DNA of 64,000 bases from the NCBI GenBank assembly GCA_014529385.2, contig CM043944.1, positions 175,483,740-175,547,739 on the forward strand, written 5' to 3'. The translations under genes and the position numbers were made by a program. The notes beneath the pieces were generated by a model. The model was not told where the DNA came from and did not search any database. It saw only the letters and a list, made by a program, of their open reading frames with translations. The stretch comes from Adiantum capillus-veneris (lineage: Eukaryota > Streptophyta > Polypodiopsida > Polypodiales > Pteridaceae). Positions 1 through 12,327 of this stretch are shown piece after piece (within the stretch, counting starts at the first letter, position 1; each line of letters opens with the position of its first letter).

Positions 1-75
1 GTACAAATCATTGTTAAAGATGCGGGAAACGATAAGATGAAGCAGCTGATCAAGGCCATGTCGGGGACGACATGA
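1..75 (+). pseudogene. C-terminal tail of an LTR-retrotransposon ORF, cut by window edge
   Basis: The frame is open from base 1 to a TGA at 73-75, giving 24 residues ending in KAMSGTT. Its position immediately before a purine tract and an LTR start suggests the end of a retrotransposon polyprotein. The piece is too short to assign to a domain, and the rest of the element lies outside the window. Confidence 0.35.
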
Positions 76-78
76 ACA

Positions 79-91
79 AGGAGGGGGGGGA
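79..91 (+). promoter_or_regulatory. polypurine tract before 3' LTR
   Basis: An all-purine run with eight Gs ends exactly at the TG that opens the LTR at 92. This is where the plus-strand primer of an LTR retrotransposon sits. Confidence 0.5.
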
Positions 92-1030
92 TGTTAGAAG
101 CTGGACACACCCCACGACATCTAACTACTCGGAGGACTATTATTTTTTGTAATTATTCATTCATTGAGGAAAACCTGATTTTTTACCTTGTAATTATTGG
201 GACTTACAGAAGTTTCCAGATTGTATCCTAGTTTTGATAGTTAGATTGAGTAGATGGTTGATTTTGGAACTTTAGGGTTTGAGAAGTTGTAAGGTATATA
301 TACCACTTTTTGACCTTAATGAAAAAACCTTTTGTTATTTTAAACAAGTTTGAAGTCTGTGAGTGAGCGTACTGTGTACGAGAGAGAGTGTGTGAGCTTC
401 ATCTTGACGCTACCTGTGCTCCGGAGGTCGGAATCGAATGCGGAGAAGTGCAACGTGTTGCCCCCGGCTAGAGCTACGCGCCAATACCAACATTGCGTGC
501 GTACGGTCCGGCTTTGTGAGCTCCTTCTACGAGCTTCATCGGTTGTTTGGGTGAGCATACATTGTCCGATTTTGCATTGCAGCATATCCACGCGTTCACA
601 TTGAGTAGAACTACACATTAGGCACTTTAGATTTCGAAAACGAAGACCTGCAGATTTCGGCCAGACATCCTACGTGTTTCTGCACCAGGTGTTTTGGGTC
701 GGGATTTTGGTTCATAGACCTTAGGGAGAGTGACCTATTGGTATTAGTAGGGTCTCCTTCAAGTTCTATGGTGTTTCGAGATTGTTTGATGGGTGTTCGG
801 CTCTAGGAAGCGTTATAGGAAGTTTCCTCTTTTGCACTCTTGAAGGCTGTGACTTAGACAATTGGTAGAGACCTTTGTAGGAATTAGTTAGGAGTCGGTC
901 GAGTGTAGGTTGACACCTTATGCTTGCTTCCACGCGCCTGCGGGTCGAGCTGCGTCCTTAGCTGACATTACATGTTAGGTGAGTTCTCACTGTGCTGACG
1001 TCCGTCGCGGCGTGGCGTATCCGTCCAACA
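92..1030 (+). mobile_element. 3' LTR of a (probably copia) retrotransposon
   Basis: The segment starts TGTTAG after a polypurine tract and ends CCAACA, the usual inverted LTR ends. A TATA-like run (GTATATATAC) lies near 292-302. The partner LTR is outside the window, so the ends and the 5-bp target duplication cannot be confirmed. The small open frames inside it on both strands are not convincing genes. Confidence 0.6.
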
Positions 1031-1984
1031 ATCTCTTACCAAGGGGAATCTTGGGGACAAAGATGAAGCGCTAAATACAGCAAACATGAAAAAACTGGGT
1101 TCAACATTATGAGTTGTAGAATCCCATAGAAAGTATTCAATATCTAGCCAAATTTGATCCTTATGACTAGATATGGTTACTACCTACAAAATGCATGTAG
1201 TTGTCACAAGAAACTAACAATATTGAAAAAGCTATACTTGATATACTAGAATGTTTAGTTTTCTTCTATAATTGAAAAAATCAACCATCGTTGTCTACTA
1301 TGCAAAATAGGGTATTAGGTGCCCCAAAACTCAAGGAATATTAGCTTTATGTTAAAATATGCGACATAGAAAATCAAAACTTCATTTGGATATCATGAAA
1401 GCCACCAAAAAAATCATAGAAGAGCTAAAATTGGCTAAAAAACAAGATTTGACGATTTTTTGTAATTTGGTCATAACTTACAACTTTAACATTTATTTCT
1501 CCCTAGAAGCATCAGTACATGTTGAGGACTACTAAAGATAGTTCTCTAGAATTATAGACGTCACAAACATGAATTCTAGAGTGGTATAGTTGACAAAAGT
1601 TGAAAAAAGCCAAAAACAGGACCCGTGTTTTCAGACAGTTCAGGTTGTGAAATGTTGTGCAAGGACAAGGTTAAAGATGGAATTGATATTCCAAAAAAAT
1701 GTCGAGTTTTTTTCAGCTCATGAGACAACTTTCTAAATCCATTTTGAAACTCTTGACATAATTCAAGGAAAATGGTCACTTAACAGGACATAAAAGTGTC
1801 CTAGGACATAAAAGTGTCCCATTACCAACCTAGAAAGCGCTCGCCATGTGGAGAGAAAAATATTTTTAAAAGAGGAACTTGTCAAATTTATGGTAATAAT
1901 GTTAAAAATTAGTGGTTGTTTCTAGCTCTATTTGAGAGACTTTATTGGAGGTGTGTTTTGCATTGTTCAAAATGCTACCTTCTT

Positions 1985-1985
<1 letters not shown>
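1031..1985. other. AT-rich stretch without recognised gene
   Basis: No coding signal is visible. The one structured spot is a 16-bp unit, GGACATAAAAGTGTCC, present twice in tandem near 1786-1819; each unit is itself an imperfect inverted repeat. Confidence 0.5.
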
Positions 1986-2074
<89 letters not shown>

Positions 2075-2124
2075 TCAAACTTGCCTCCCACACTACTAAA
2101 CATTGAATGTGGTTGTTGCCTCTC

Positions 2125-2195
<71 letters not shown>
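1986..2195. repeat. two long (CT)n microsatellites
   Basis: (CT)n runs at 1986-2070 and 2120-2195 are separated by about 50 bp of unique sequence. They create long SL/RE-repeat open frames on both strands that are not genes. Confidence 0.95.
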
Positions 2196-2199
<4 letters not shown>

Positions 2200-2454
2200 C
2201 CTATTGGATTTGACCTGAATCACACGGTAAACACACACTTAAAGTTATTGTTTCTTTTAATGGCGCACATCAACGACATTAACTTTGCGCACAATTGCGA
2301 CATGTCAGAATTACTTTTTTTTTCTAAATCCATACACACAGAATATAGCCCCTCCGTGCACTATGACTTGATTAGGAGACAGAAACTTCAGAGTAGACTG
2401 TCATTGTTGTCAGAGATAGAAACTAGGAAGGAGAATAATTGTAACAAACTTCAA

Positions 2455-2571
<117 letters not shown>

Positions 2572-2699
2572 ATTGGATTGGATTATCATCCATGGAGGTC
2601 AAATATGACATGGGACTGCAAAACATTACAATGGCTGCTTCAAAGAGAAGACACATGATACATATCAGTTAAGGACTGAGGGTTCATCGAGAGGAAAAA

Positions 2700-3432
2700 A
2701 AAAGAAAGAAAGAACAAAACCTAAGGAGGGGTTGGTGATGGGTGAGCCTCTTTGGGAGTTTGAAACTCATGGACCGCCTCGATAGACTTCCCATTTTCCT
2801 TGTCTGCGAGCTTAGTACATCCTCTTAAGCTTGCTCTTTTCATTGTTGAGTTGATTCAGGGTCAAGTCCACAGTCATCCAAAACTTTTTTCCCTTGAGGA
2901 GGCGGGATTGGCGTCGCAGCTTCATCCGCTCCTCTTTGTCCTTGAAAATAAGAATACAATATTCGGATGGCACATGTCAGTGTGTGTCATCAATCCAAGA
3001 GATATTATCCGGCTTGATGTTAACTTTTGTTGAAGAGTATCGTCAAACTTTGTAATTGATTCTTCAAGGGTGTCCTCAACAGTGCACCACGGTGAGGGGA
3101 GCCCACCAATGCAGACCTTGAGGGCATTCTCTTCCTGGAGTTCGCATTCGCAAAGCTTCATTGTCACACAAGTCTTCACGTTAGCAAAGGTTGTCGAGTT
3201 AGCTTGGGTAACCTTAGCTTCAACTTCCTTTACCTTGTCCAAGGTGAGATCAATCATGGGATGAAAGCATGCCTCTAACTTGCTGATGCGAGTTTTGAGT
3301 TCACGATTTTCTTCCATAACTTGATTGAGAGCTGCTTGAAGCTAGGCAATGCGATCAAGCTTGCTCGGATCTGCTAGCATCATGGCAAAGCTAGGCCATG
3401 CTCTTGCAAGGGTCTTCAAGGTAGTCATCCTT
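2700..3432 (-). pseudogene. LINE ORF1-like protein remnant (coiled coil + RRM-like)
   Basis: Reading down from an ATG at 3432 there is an opening MTTLKTLARAWPSF, an in-frame TAG, then a heptad-rich coiled coil (VMEENRELKTRISKLEA). An RRM-like segment follows, opening LKVCIGGLP and containing VEDTLEESI. After a frameshift near 2950 comes IFKDKEERMKLRRQ followed by LLKGKKFWMTVDLTLNQL, resembling the C-terminal domain of L1-type ORF1 RNA-binding proteins. In known LINEs such a protein coats the element RNA. No endonuclease or reverse transcriptase follows it here. A homologous copy lies at 19690-20040 on the same strand. The assignment rests on motif order, not on a search; another coiled-coil retroelement protein is possible. 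Confidence 0.45.
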
Positions 3433-3840
3433 AGCTTGGAGAGATCTACATTCGATCAACTCTTCTGTTGGAAATAAAGTATGAACCCCTGATCTTCTGT
3501 GAAACCATGAACCTTAGCAACTATGAACCTTTGAACCTTAGCACCATAGAAAAGTGCCAATTACACAAAACTGTTGTGAGAGTAGCGAGCATCAACATTA
3601 AACAACAAACCATATCAACAAGCAGCAACACTAAATCAGCTAGAGCGACAAGCTTGCTATGTAAAGCCCATGACAACAAAATGTTGTTGTCACCAAACAC
3701 TTGTTGGTCCTCATCGAGAGTCGGGCACGTGTGTATGAGCTGGGTAGGGTGGGGACGTACTTGTTCCTTAACGCCCCCCACAGGGTTGCCCCCTTGCCTT
3801 GCACGAGACTAAGGTAAACGGTGGAAGAGAGACTAGGGTT

Positions 3841-3843
<3 letters not shown>
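3433..3843. other. probable upstream part of the ORF1-like retroelement
   Basis: No ORF is recognised. On the minus strand the block opens near 3840 with TATAAACCCTAGTCTCTC and a C-rich stretch, directly beside the (CA)n tract, which could be the 5' untranslated region of the element whose ORF starts at 3432. This is inferred from position only. Confidence 0.25.

Positions 3844-3884
<41 letters not shown>
3844..3884. repeat. (CA)n microsatellite
   Basis: About 41 bp of uninterrupted CA dinucleotides at the presumed 5' boundary of the ORF1-like element. Confidence 0.95.
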
Positions 3885-3885
<1 letters not shown>

Positions 3886-4202
3886 CATGAGGGGCCAGTT
3901 GGTGAAGTCAAAGAAATTGAATGTTGAGGTGATGGAGGCAGCTCGAAGGCTGTGGTGTTGCAGTTTCAAACTACTTCTTCAGGTCCAAGCTCCTTGGCAT
4001 ATAAATACCTGACCATATTGTGCTCAATGCAATACTGCCTGCAGCATGCTCATCAGATCGTTGATAAGCCATGACTTGCAATGTCATTGTTGCATGCACT
4101 ACGATTATTTCTCGCAACTCATGATCAATATCTTCCTCAACTCATTGTGTGCGCCCACCTACTACTCAAGTAAGTGTCTGTGCTGCTACCTCTATGCCAC
4201 AA

Positions 4203-4765
<563 letters not shown>

Positions 4766-4827
<62 letters not shown>
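4766..4827. repeat. (CT)n microsatellite
   Basis: About 62 bp of uninterrupted CT repeats. The following 460 bp (4828-5289) show no recognisable gene. Confidence 0.95.
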
Positions 4828-4831
<4 letters not shown>

Positions 4832-5289
4832 ACTCTGCTCCATATTACTGAATCTCCAATAGGTAGAGGCCAAGACATCCCTGAACCTAGGATCTCATAA
4901 CTCTAGATAGAGGCCCAAAACCCTCTCTTAATAGGCGATGAAAGCGGCCACGTATCTCATAGTATGCTATACAGTGGCATATATAGTGAAGCTATGGTTG
5001 TGGTCTCTCTGACATAAGTGGCATAACCTAGTCTCAACTGAAATTCTCTCAATACTGGCGAATCTCAATCTCCAAATGATGTGATGATGTTTGAATCTTT
5101 CTAATGGTGCATTGTGATCCATGGGACAATTGAAACAAATCTTGTCATATAAGTATAGTGACCTCCCTCCATTTTTTGTGAGAGAAAGGGGGTGCATCTA
5201 GAAAATACTAAAGTGGGAGAGCATATCCATGGAGAAACCATGTAGCTCAAAACATGTTTTCACTGTGCATACGAACATGATGTATCTCC

Positions 5290-5975
5290 CTTTGCTCTCA
5301 AGTGCCGGGAGGACTCCAGGGCAACCAAGCATAATGATCTCGTGGGCAAGGCTGATCGTAACACAAATGGCTTACATACATAAGCTAGCCAACATTGTGA
5401 GCAATCGATCTCATCTCAAAGTGATGGTGTTTGAGCAGCCCACATCCATTGACACTTGAATTCTAGTACCACACATCTCCAAAGGGAGCATGTGGCATAT
5501 GGTGACCATGTTATACACATATTAGAATTGATGGAGGCAAATGAGGGGGGTGTCCAAAGGTGGAGATAAACCCTCATCATGTCGTGGATCTGCCATACTA
5601 GTCGCGGATGACGGGGTTGCTGAAGGGGGTGATGTTGATGCTCCGACGGTTGGTGATGTTGATGCACCGACGATTGGTGATGAGCATCGTGCAACAAGTG
5701 GATGGCAATAATCCCAATATGTGGTTTGGGGAGGAGGATGTAGTGCTATGTGTGCTACCCACGTTTCACATATATTTGTTGTTGATCATGCTGGCAAGCT
5801 TGCAGGTAGGGGCGGCAACAGCCATAATGGGTCAGTTTGAGATAGGGGCGGTGTTGGAGAGGGAGAGGGTGTCAGTGGCACTGCCTGGTGCTGCCCATTG
5901 TGCTCTCGATTTGGCTGCTTGGCATGATCTAGACCATTATCCTAGACCCAAATCGACGGCCAGGTGCCTCACATA
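5290..5975 (+). pseudogene. 4CL: 4-coumarate:CoA ligase (4CL) pseudogene fragment
   Basis: 4CL activates hydroxycinnamic acids to CoA thioesters in phenylpropanoid metabolism; this copy cannot. Collinear 4CL-like blocks are visible: ARLIVTQMAYIHKLAN (about 5338-5385), HILELMEANE (5515 on), VEINPHHVVDLPY (5560-5598), then TGLLKGVM where the AMP-binding signature TGLPKGV is expected. [28 protein letters not shown] and FEIGAVLE follow, and a blurred DLDHY block ends it. An in-frame TAG at 5599-5601 hits the AMP-binding box. There are frameshifts near 5460-5560, and a 24-bp tandem duplication (about 5631-5678) doubles a short MLxxRRLV segment. The N-terminal and C-terminal thirds are missing. No introns are seen within the fragment, so it could be a retrocopy or a captured exon. 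Confidence 0.75.
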
Positions 5976-6358
5976 AAAAACTCACGTTGCGTTTAATATT
6001 AGCCTATTGCTACATTTAAACAGTACGGTGTAGAGTCTAAACAACTAAATGAGGCATCCCCCACCTCAGTATTCACGACTTGCTAATTGAGCCATTCTAC
6101 TATAATGATTGTGATGGCAGAAGTTATGAACTGAGAACTCATCACTATAGTAAACCCTACATCGTCTATGACGTATAACATAAAGTTAATTTGTGCTTCT
6201 CTTTAAGTTTAATCTAAATCTTGGATCTTTTGTATTTGTATTAACTCCTCTTTTGTGTGTCACAAAAAGAACATATATTCACAATAGTGGACATTTTGAC
6301 TGCACAAGCACAACTCCAACTCGACAACATTGCAAGGTCAGTTGTCTCCATCCAATTA
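5976..6358. other. no gene recognised
   Basis: AT-rich sequence without a credible reading frame, between the 4CL fragment and the 239-bp duplication. Confidence 0.5.
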
Positions 6359-6836
6359 CCTATGCCTATACATTTGCTTGGCACAACACATAAATGCTAC
6401 AAGGAAAGGCACAACTTCCGTTTCTTATTATTTATGGAGAGACCCCAATCCCAACTCTCCACCATACTTTTGTATGGCACTCTTGCATGACGTGCACTGT
6501 ATACTTAGCATTTTCAATCTGTGGTGCTTCATTGCAAGACAAGATGTTTAACTATTTGCATTGGTTTTATGTATTGTCCTCCGGTTTGGACACTTTACCT
6601 ATGCCTATACATTTGCTTGGCGCAACACATAAATGCTACAAGGAAGGGCACAACTTTCGTTTCTTATTATTATGGAGAGACCCCAATCCCAACTCTCCAC
6701 CATACTTTTGTATGGCACTCTTGCATGACATGCGCTGTATACTTAGCATTTTCAATCTGTGATGCTTCATTGCAAGACAAGATGTTTACCTATTTGCATT
6801 GGTTTTATGTATTGTCCTCCAGTTTGGACACTTAGA
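6359..6836. repeat. 239-bp tandem duplication
   Basis: Two adjacent copies (about 6359-6597 and 6598-6836), both starting near CCTATGCCTATACATTTGC and ending at a GTCCTCC-GTTTGGACACTT block. They differ by only a few substitutions and one small indel, so the duplication is recent. The overlapping small open frames are by-products and resemble no known protein. Confidence 0.9.
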
Positions 6837-7027
6837 CGACACCCGTACACGATTATCAAGTAGGTATTGTAGTTTAATTTTTATAGTTGATGTTTTTTGT
6901 ATTTTTTGAGTTTGTCAATGCTTCCTTAAGTTTAGTTTAACGACATGTTTTCCTCACTAGTACATGCTCAATCTCGATCATCATATCTATATATAAAATA
7001 GATACACACTTCTTTTCTCATAGACGA
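6837..7027. other. no gene recognised
   Basis: AT-rich sequence between the tandem duplication and the foldback element. Confidence 0.5.
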
Positions 7028-7215
7028 TGATATCAATTTGGTATGTCATGGTATGCTCTATTGATATTCTATAGCAACACCCACCAAGCAAGACTAGTTA
7101 TTTTCCATGACACACATGAAAAACATTAAACGACCTAGCCTTTCACTTCAAAAAACTAGTCTTGCTTGGTGGGTGCTGCTATAGAACATAACAAGACATA
7201 CACAAATTGACATCA
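7028..7215. mobile_element. foldback / MITE-like inverted repeat
   Basis: The left arm (TGATATCAATTTG, then CTATAGCAACACCCACCAAG and CAAGACTAGT) matches the reverse complement of the right arm ending at 7215. The arms are about 75-80 bp with small gaps, around a centre of roughly 40 bp. It has no coding capacity. No clear target duplication was found, so the superfamily is not assigned. Confidence 0.6.
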
Positions 7216-7365
7216 AGAATCTCGCACTAAAGTGAACAAGTACAAAGTGCATTCGGGAATTGTTAAAAAAGAATTGCATACATGATAATTAGTTACCTCT
7301 ATAGTTGTCTGTAAAATGGTCCAATTTCACAACTTTCTCTACAACTATTTGAGGAGTGAGACCAA

Positions 7366-8156
7366 TGTTAAGTATGGAGCCTGATTTACCCTTGTAGTTT
7401 TCTGTGGTAAAAGCGCACATTTGTAAGGCCCCCATTATGAGGAGAAGCCATCGTGCGTGAAGGAAAATCACTCACCGGAAACCAAAATTTTCACGGACAA
7501 GAATCAGGGGCAACTTTAAAGGCCTTGGGGGCGGTGGCCCCCGAGACTTTTTTTCCGCTGGAATATTCTTTTTCGCCGGACGGCGGTCGGAAAGTGGTCG
7601 GAAAACAACCGGTCGGTTGGCCGGTGGCTTGTAGTCAATGGCCGATGGCCGGTGGTCGGAAGTCAATGGCCGATGGCCGGTGGTCGAAAGTCAATGGCTG
7701 GTGGCCGGTGGCCGAATTCAAAAGCGGACTTGTCTTCTCAAGGGCGGCCACACATGGGCGGATTGGAGGGTCCGATTTGGAATTATTCGCACAAGGGTGG
7801 CTACACATGGCTGTCTCTCATAAGAGAGGGCAACCCTTTTGGCCTATAAAAGGGCCATTTCTACACACATTTCATAGTGTGAAGTTGATGCAACAATGTG
7901 AGTGTGAGGTGGTGAGAGTGAAGCAAGGCGGGATCTCCATTAAGGGTATAATCCCTTTGTAAACTACTTCTTGTTTTGAAGTACTAAAGCCATTGAGTGG
8001 CTGCTTTCCCGTGGACGTAGCACACATTGGGTGAACCACGTATATCGTGTGTACTCTCTCTCTCTCTCTACTCTATAATCTCGTGTATATAAATCTGTCT
8101 CTCTCCATTAAGTAATCTACTCAATTATCTACTTAGCTACGTCTTATTTCCTAACA
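7366..8156 (+). repeat. 5' LTR of copia element
   Basis: 791 bp, TGTTA...TAACA. The U3 holds three copies of a roughly 28-bp unit (built on GTCAATGGCCGATGGCCGG) at about 7629-7713; the 3' LTR has two. A (CT)n stretch is present near the end (8055-8070). Open frames within the LTR on both strands are not credible genes. Confidence 0.95.
7845..7851 (+). promoter_or_regulatory. TATA box of the 5' LTR promoter
   Basis: TATAAAA in the context GGCCTATAAAAGGG, conserved in the other LTR at 18604-18610. Its location fits the U3/R boundary of a copia LTR promoter. Confidence 0.7.
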
Positions 8157-8158
8157 AC

Positions 8159-8170
8159 TGGTATCGGAGC
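8159..8170 (+). promoter_or_regulatory. primer binding site (initiator Met-tRNA type)
   Basis: TGGTATCGGAGC begins two bases after the LTR. It matches the usual copia primer site TGGTATCAGAGC with one change. Confidence 0.85.
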
Positions 8171-8229
8171 AAGGTTTGCTCGTAGCTAAATTATCTCAAG
8201 GAAAGGATTCCTTGAATTGAGTGGGAGTT

Positions 8230-11200
8230 ATGGTGGAGGAAGGGAAGCTCAAGATTGAGAAGTTCAACGGCAAAAACTACCAACATTGAAAGATGCAGAT
8301 TGAAGACTATCTCTACCAGAAGGACCTCTATTTGCCACTAGACGGTCTTGCGAAGAAGCCCGCAACAATGGCAGATGAAGCATGGATTGTCCTTGATCGA
8401 AAGGCACTGGGAACAATCCGGTTAAGCTTGGCGTCAACGGTGGCCTTCAATGTTTCGGAGATGAAGACCACAGAGGACTTGATGAAGTCACTTGACGACT
8501 TCTACGAGAAACCATCGGCATCCAATAAGGTATTTCTTATGAAGCGCTTGTTCAATCTAAAGATGGCAGAGAATGGTTCAGTTGCAGAACACCTAAATGA
8601 CTTTAACACAAACATAAGTAAACTTCGATCAGTGAAAATCAATTTCGATGACGAAGTACGAGCTCTCCTTATACTATCATCTCTATCGGATAGTTGGGAA
8701 AGCCTTGTGATGGCTGTAAGTAATTCTATCTTTGGCACGAATACTCTTAAGTTTGATGATGTTGTGGGTGTTCTCCTAAGCGAGGAAATGCGAAGTAGAA
8801 GCACAGGAGAATCATCAAGTGCTGCACTATCAGTGAAAACAAGAGGAAGGCTTAAGGAGAGGTTCAAAAACCAAAAGGGTCGTGATCACTCAAGGCGGAG
8901 CAAGTCACGCACAAAGTCAGCTCTTGAATGTTGGAACTGCGGCAAGAAGGGCCACGTCAAGAAGGATTGTTGGTCCAAGAAGAAGAAGGAGACAGAGTCT
9001 CAAGACAACAAGCCAACATCGGAGGCCAATGTGGCAGGTAAAGTAGAGCAAGATGCTCTAATTCTCTCATTAGACAATGTGTCTAATTCCTGGATAGTAG
9101 ATTCCGGGGCTTCATTCCATACGACACCACACAAGCAACATTTCCAAGACTACACCAAAGGTAATTTTGGGTATGTATACTTGGGAGATGATGAAGCTTA
9201 TGAGATTGTCGGCAAAGGTACTGTTTCTGTCAAAACTGCTAACGGAAATGAATGGAAGCTTAAAGATGTTAGGCATGTTCCTTCTCTTCGCAAAAATTTG
9301 ATCTCTACAGGACAATTGGACGATGAAGGTCACAACATTGCATTCGGAAACAAACGGTGGAAGATCTCAAAGGGATCTTTGGTGGTTTCCAAGGGTGAAA
9401 AAGTCGGTACACTTTACTTGTGTACTGTTAGCACGCAACCTTCAGCTTGTGCAGCAACTACAAAAGTTGACAGTGCGGTGTGGCACTACCGACTTGGGCA
9501 TATGAGTGCCAAAGGAATGCAAATCCTTCAAACAAAGAAGCTTCTAACAGGTTTGAAAGAAGTGGACTTAGAGTTCTGTGAAGATTGTGTTTATGGTAAA
9601 CAAAAGAGGGTAAAATTTCAAAAATCAGGAAATGAAAGAAAAAATAAAAAACTTGAGTTGGTTCATTCTGATGTTTGGGGTCCTGCAAGTACACCATCAC
9701 TTGGTGGCTCATTGTACTATGTAACATTCATAGACAATGCGACTAGAAAAACATGGGTTTATGTCATGAAGAATAAATCCAATGTATTTTCCATATTTCA
9801 AAGGTGGAAAGCCTTTGTGGAGAATGAAACAGGTACCAAGGTTAAATGCCTCAGATCCGACAATGGAGGCGAATATTGCAGCCAAGCTTTTGAAAGCTTT
9901 TGTGCTAGAAATGGCATTCGGAGGCAAAGGACAACCCCAAGGACACCTCAACAAAATGGGATTTCGGAAAGGATGAACAGGACAATCATGGAACGAGCAC
10001 AAAGCATGCGGCTACATACAGGCCTACCGCTTGAGCTTTGGGCGGAAGCTATAAGTACGTCTGTGTACTTAATCAATCGGTCACCCTCAATGACATTGGA
10101 TGGGGGAGTTCCAGAAGAGGCATGGACAGGTAAACTGGTGAATTATGCATTTCTCAAAGTGTTTGGGTGTGAGGCTTTCATGCACATAGATATAAGCCTA
10201 AGATCAAAGTTAGATGCAAAGTCCAAAAAGTGTTTCTTCATTGGCTATGGAGAAGGAGACTTTGGGTATCGCCTATGGAATCCTGAAGATGGTAAAATCT
10301 TAAGGAGTAGGGATGTAATTTTTAACGAACAAAATATGTACAAAGATTACTTGGAAAGAAAACAAACAAAAGAAATAGCTGATGAGTACATGGAGCTTGA
10401 GGACGGTGAAGACTCAAGGACTGCAAACGGTGACAATGTGCAACAACGTCAACCAAATGAGGAGCCTCAACCTATTCCCCGAAGATCTACAAGAGCAAGT
10501 AGACCTCCAGAAAGGTTTGTTTCTTCCTTCAACCATCTCTTGATCTCAGATTCTGGAGAGCCGGAATCATATGAAGAAGCTATGCAACATGAATCCAAAG
10601 AAGAATGGACGAAGAGCATGCAAGTGGAGATGGACTCACTACATCGCAACCAAACATGGGAGTTGGTTGAGTTGCCTAAAGGTAAGCAGGCACTTCAAAA
10701 CAAATGGGTGTACAAGCTAAAGGAAGAAGAAGGTGGGAAGAAAAGGTACAAGTTTAGGCTTGTTGTAAAAGGTTTTTCTCAAAAGAAAGGTATTGACTTC
10801 AATGAAATATTTTCTCCTGTTGTAAAAATGAACTCAATTAGGCTTGTCTTAAGCCTTGTGGCTGCTCATGAACTAAATCTCGAGCAAATGGATGTAAATA
10901 CGACATTCCCTCACGGTGACTTAGAGGAGGAAATCTACATGCTTCAACCAAAGGGGTATGAAGTAAAAGGTAAGGAGAAAATGGTTTGCAGATTAAAGAA
11001 GAGCTTGTATGGTTTAAAGCAAGCATCAAGACAATGGTACTTGAAGTTTGATCGATGGATGTTGGATCATGGATTCACAAGATGCAACTCGGATCATTGC
11101 GTCCACACGGAGAATTTGGGAGATGGGAAATTCATCATTCTAATGTTGTATGTTGATGACATGTTGATTGTAAGTGCTAACATGCAGGACATCAAAGACC

Positions 11201-11702
11201 TAAAAGAGGAGCTGTCCAAATCTTTTTCAATGAAAGATTTAGGTGCTGCAAAGAGGATACTTGGTATGAAAATATCAAGGGACAGGACGAAGAAGACAAT
11301 AAAGCTATCTCAAGAAGATTACATCAAGAAGGTACTAGAAAGGTTTGCAATGCAAAATGCAAAACCAATTTCTACACCTTTGGCTGGTCATTTTAAACTA
11401 ATGAAGGATATGTGTCCAAAGACACAAGAGGAGATAGCCTATATGTCTAAAGTTCCATATGCTGCAGCGGTAGGTTCTCTAATGTATGCTATGGTCTGGA
11501 CAAAGCCAGATATTGCACATGCAGTGGGAGTTGTGAGTAGGTTCATGGACAACCCAGGTAAAGAGCATTGGCAAGCTGTGAAGTGGATACTTAGGTATCT
11601 AAAAGGGACAACAACAAATGCTTTGTATTTTGGAGGAACTGATATTTTTCTAGAAGGGTATGTTGATGCAGATATGGCAGGTGACAAAGATACTCGAAGG
11701 AG
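8230..11702 (+). pseudogene. copia gag-pol polyprotein, 5' part
   Basis: The natural start is ATG 8230 (MVEEGKLKIEKFNG). An in-frame TGA at 8287-8289 falls where a Trp codon (NYxxWK) is typical; the open frame resumes at 8293 and runs on. Residues counted from 8293: gag (UBN2 type) 1-200; zinc knuckle CWNCGKKGHVKKDC near 213; aspartic protease VDSGASFH near 269; integrase His-Cys region (LGHMSAKGM) near 400 and core (HSDVWGP, then DNGGEY) from about 457; reverse transcriptase with TTFPHGDLEEEIYM and the catalytic YVDDML near 952; start of RNase H at the end. Gag packages the RNA, protease cleaves the polyprotein, RT/RNase H copies it and integrase inserts it. The frame is cut by the CACTA element; its continuation is at 17710. 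The stop seen at 11728 belongs to the CACTA sequence. Confidence 0.95.
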
Positions 11703-11727
11703 CACTACAAGAGGTTGTGTGCTCTTG

Positions 11728-11978
11728 TGACGCTCTTAGCGACGAAAATACATTGGGTTTTTATAACCCCCGGCGTCGCTAAAACCGTTGCTACGAGCGT
11801 CGCTACGAGAGCGTCGCTATATGCGTCGCTATACGCGTCGCTATATAGCGACGCATATAGCGACACATATAGCGACGCCTATAGCGACGCATATAGCGAC
11901 GTCTATAGCGACGTTTACACAGAAGACTATAGCGACGCTCATAGCGACGCTACAGAGCCATAAATAGCGACGCCCGAG
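11728..11978. repeat. CACTA subterminal repeats, left end
   Basis: About fifteen copies of a GCGACG / CGTCGC octamer family (AGCGACGC and its reverse complement), first in one and then in the other orientation. In En/Spm such subterminal motifs are bound by TNPA. Here they are rich in CpG against an AT-rich background. Confidence 0.85.
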
Positions 11979-12327
11979 AGATTTTTTTTTTGGTGGCAGG
12001 GCATTCACCCATCAACCATATTGTACTTGATTCACTTTTTAAAAAAAGTGCAAAGGTAGATAATAGACCCAAAATAGTCACCCACAAGACGCATTGTTTG
12101 CAAAATTGACAATTGTACACATCATAGGCAAAATGAATTGATTGGCAAATGTAATAATGACAATTGTACAACATCATAGGCATAAAGAATTGATTGGCAA
12201 AAGGAACTGCGGTGACAAATGTAATAATATACATGGTTCAAAAAGACGTATAAAATCCGTCTCATGATACATAAGCTATGAGAAACCCTAAACTAATGCT
12301 ATCTAGCTACGGCTAAACTGACGTCGT
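11979..12327. other. CACTA 3'-proximal non-coding region
   Basis: Downstream of the TNPA-like gene. A roughly 60-bp segment around the words CAAATGTAATAATGACAATTG and ATCATAGGCA is imperfectly repeated at about 12110-12225. No gene is seen. Confidence 0.5.

Noticed and set aside
7453-7962. 169-codon plus-strand ORF in the 5' LTR and its 127-codon counterpart at 18225-18608
   Set aside because: Both lie wholly in the copia LTR U3, differ in frame and length between the two LTRs, and resemble no protein.
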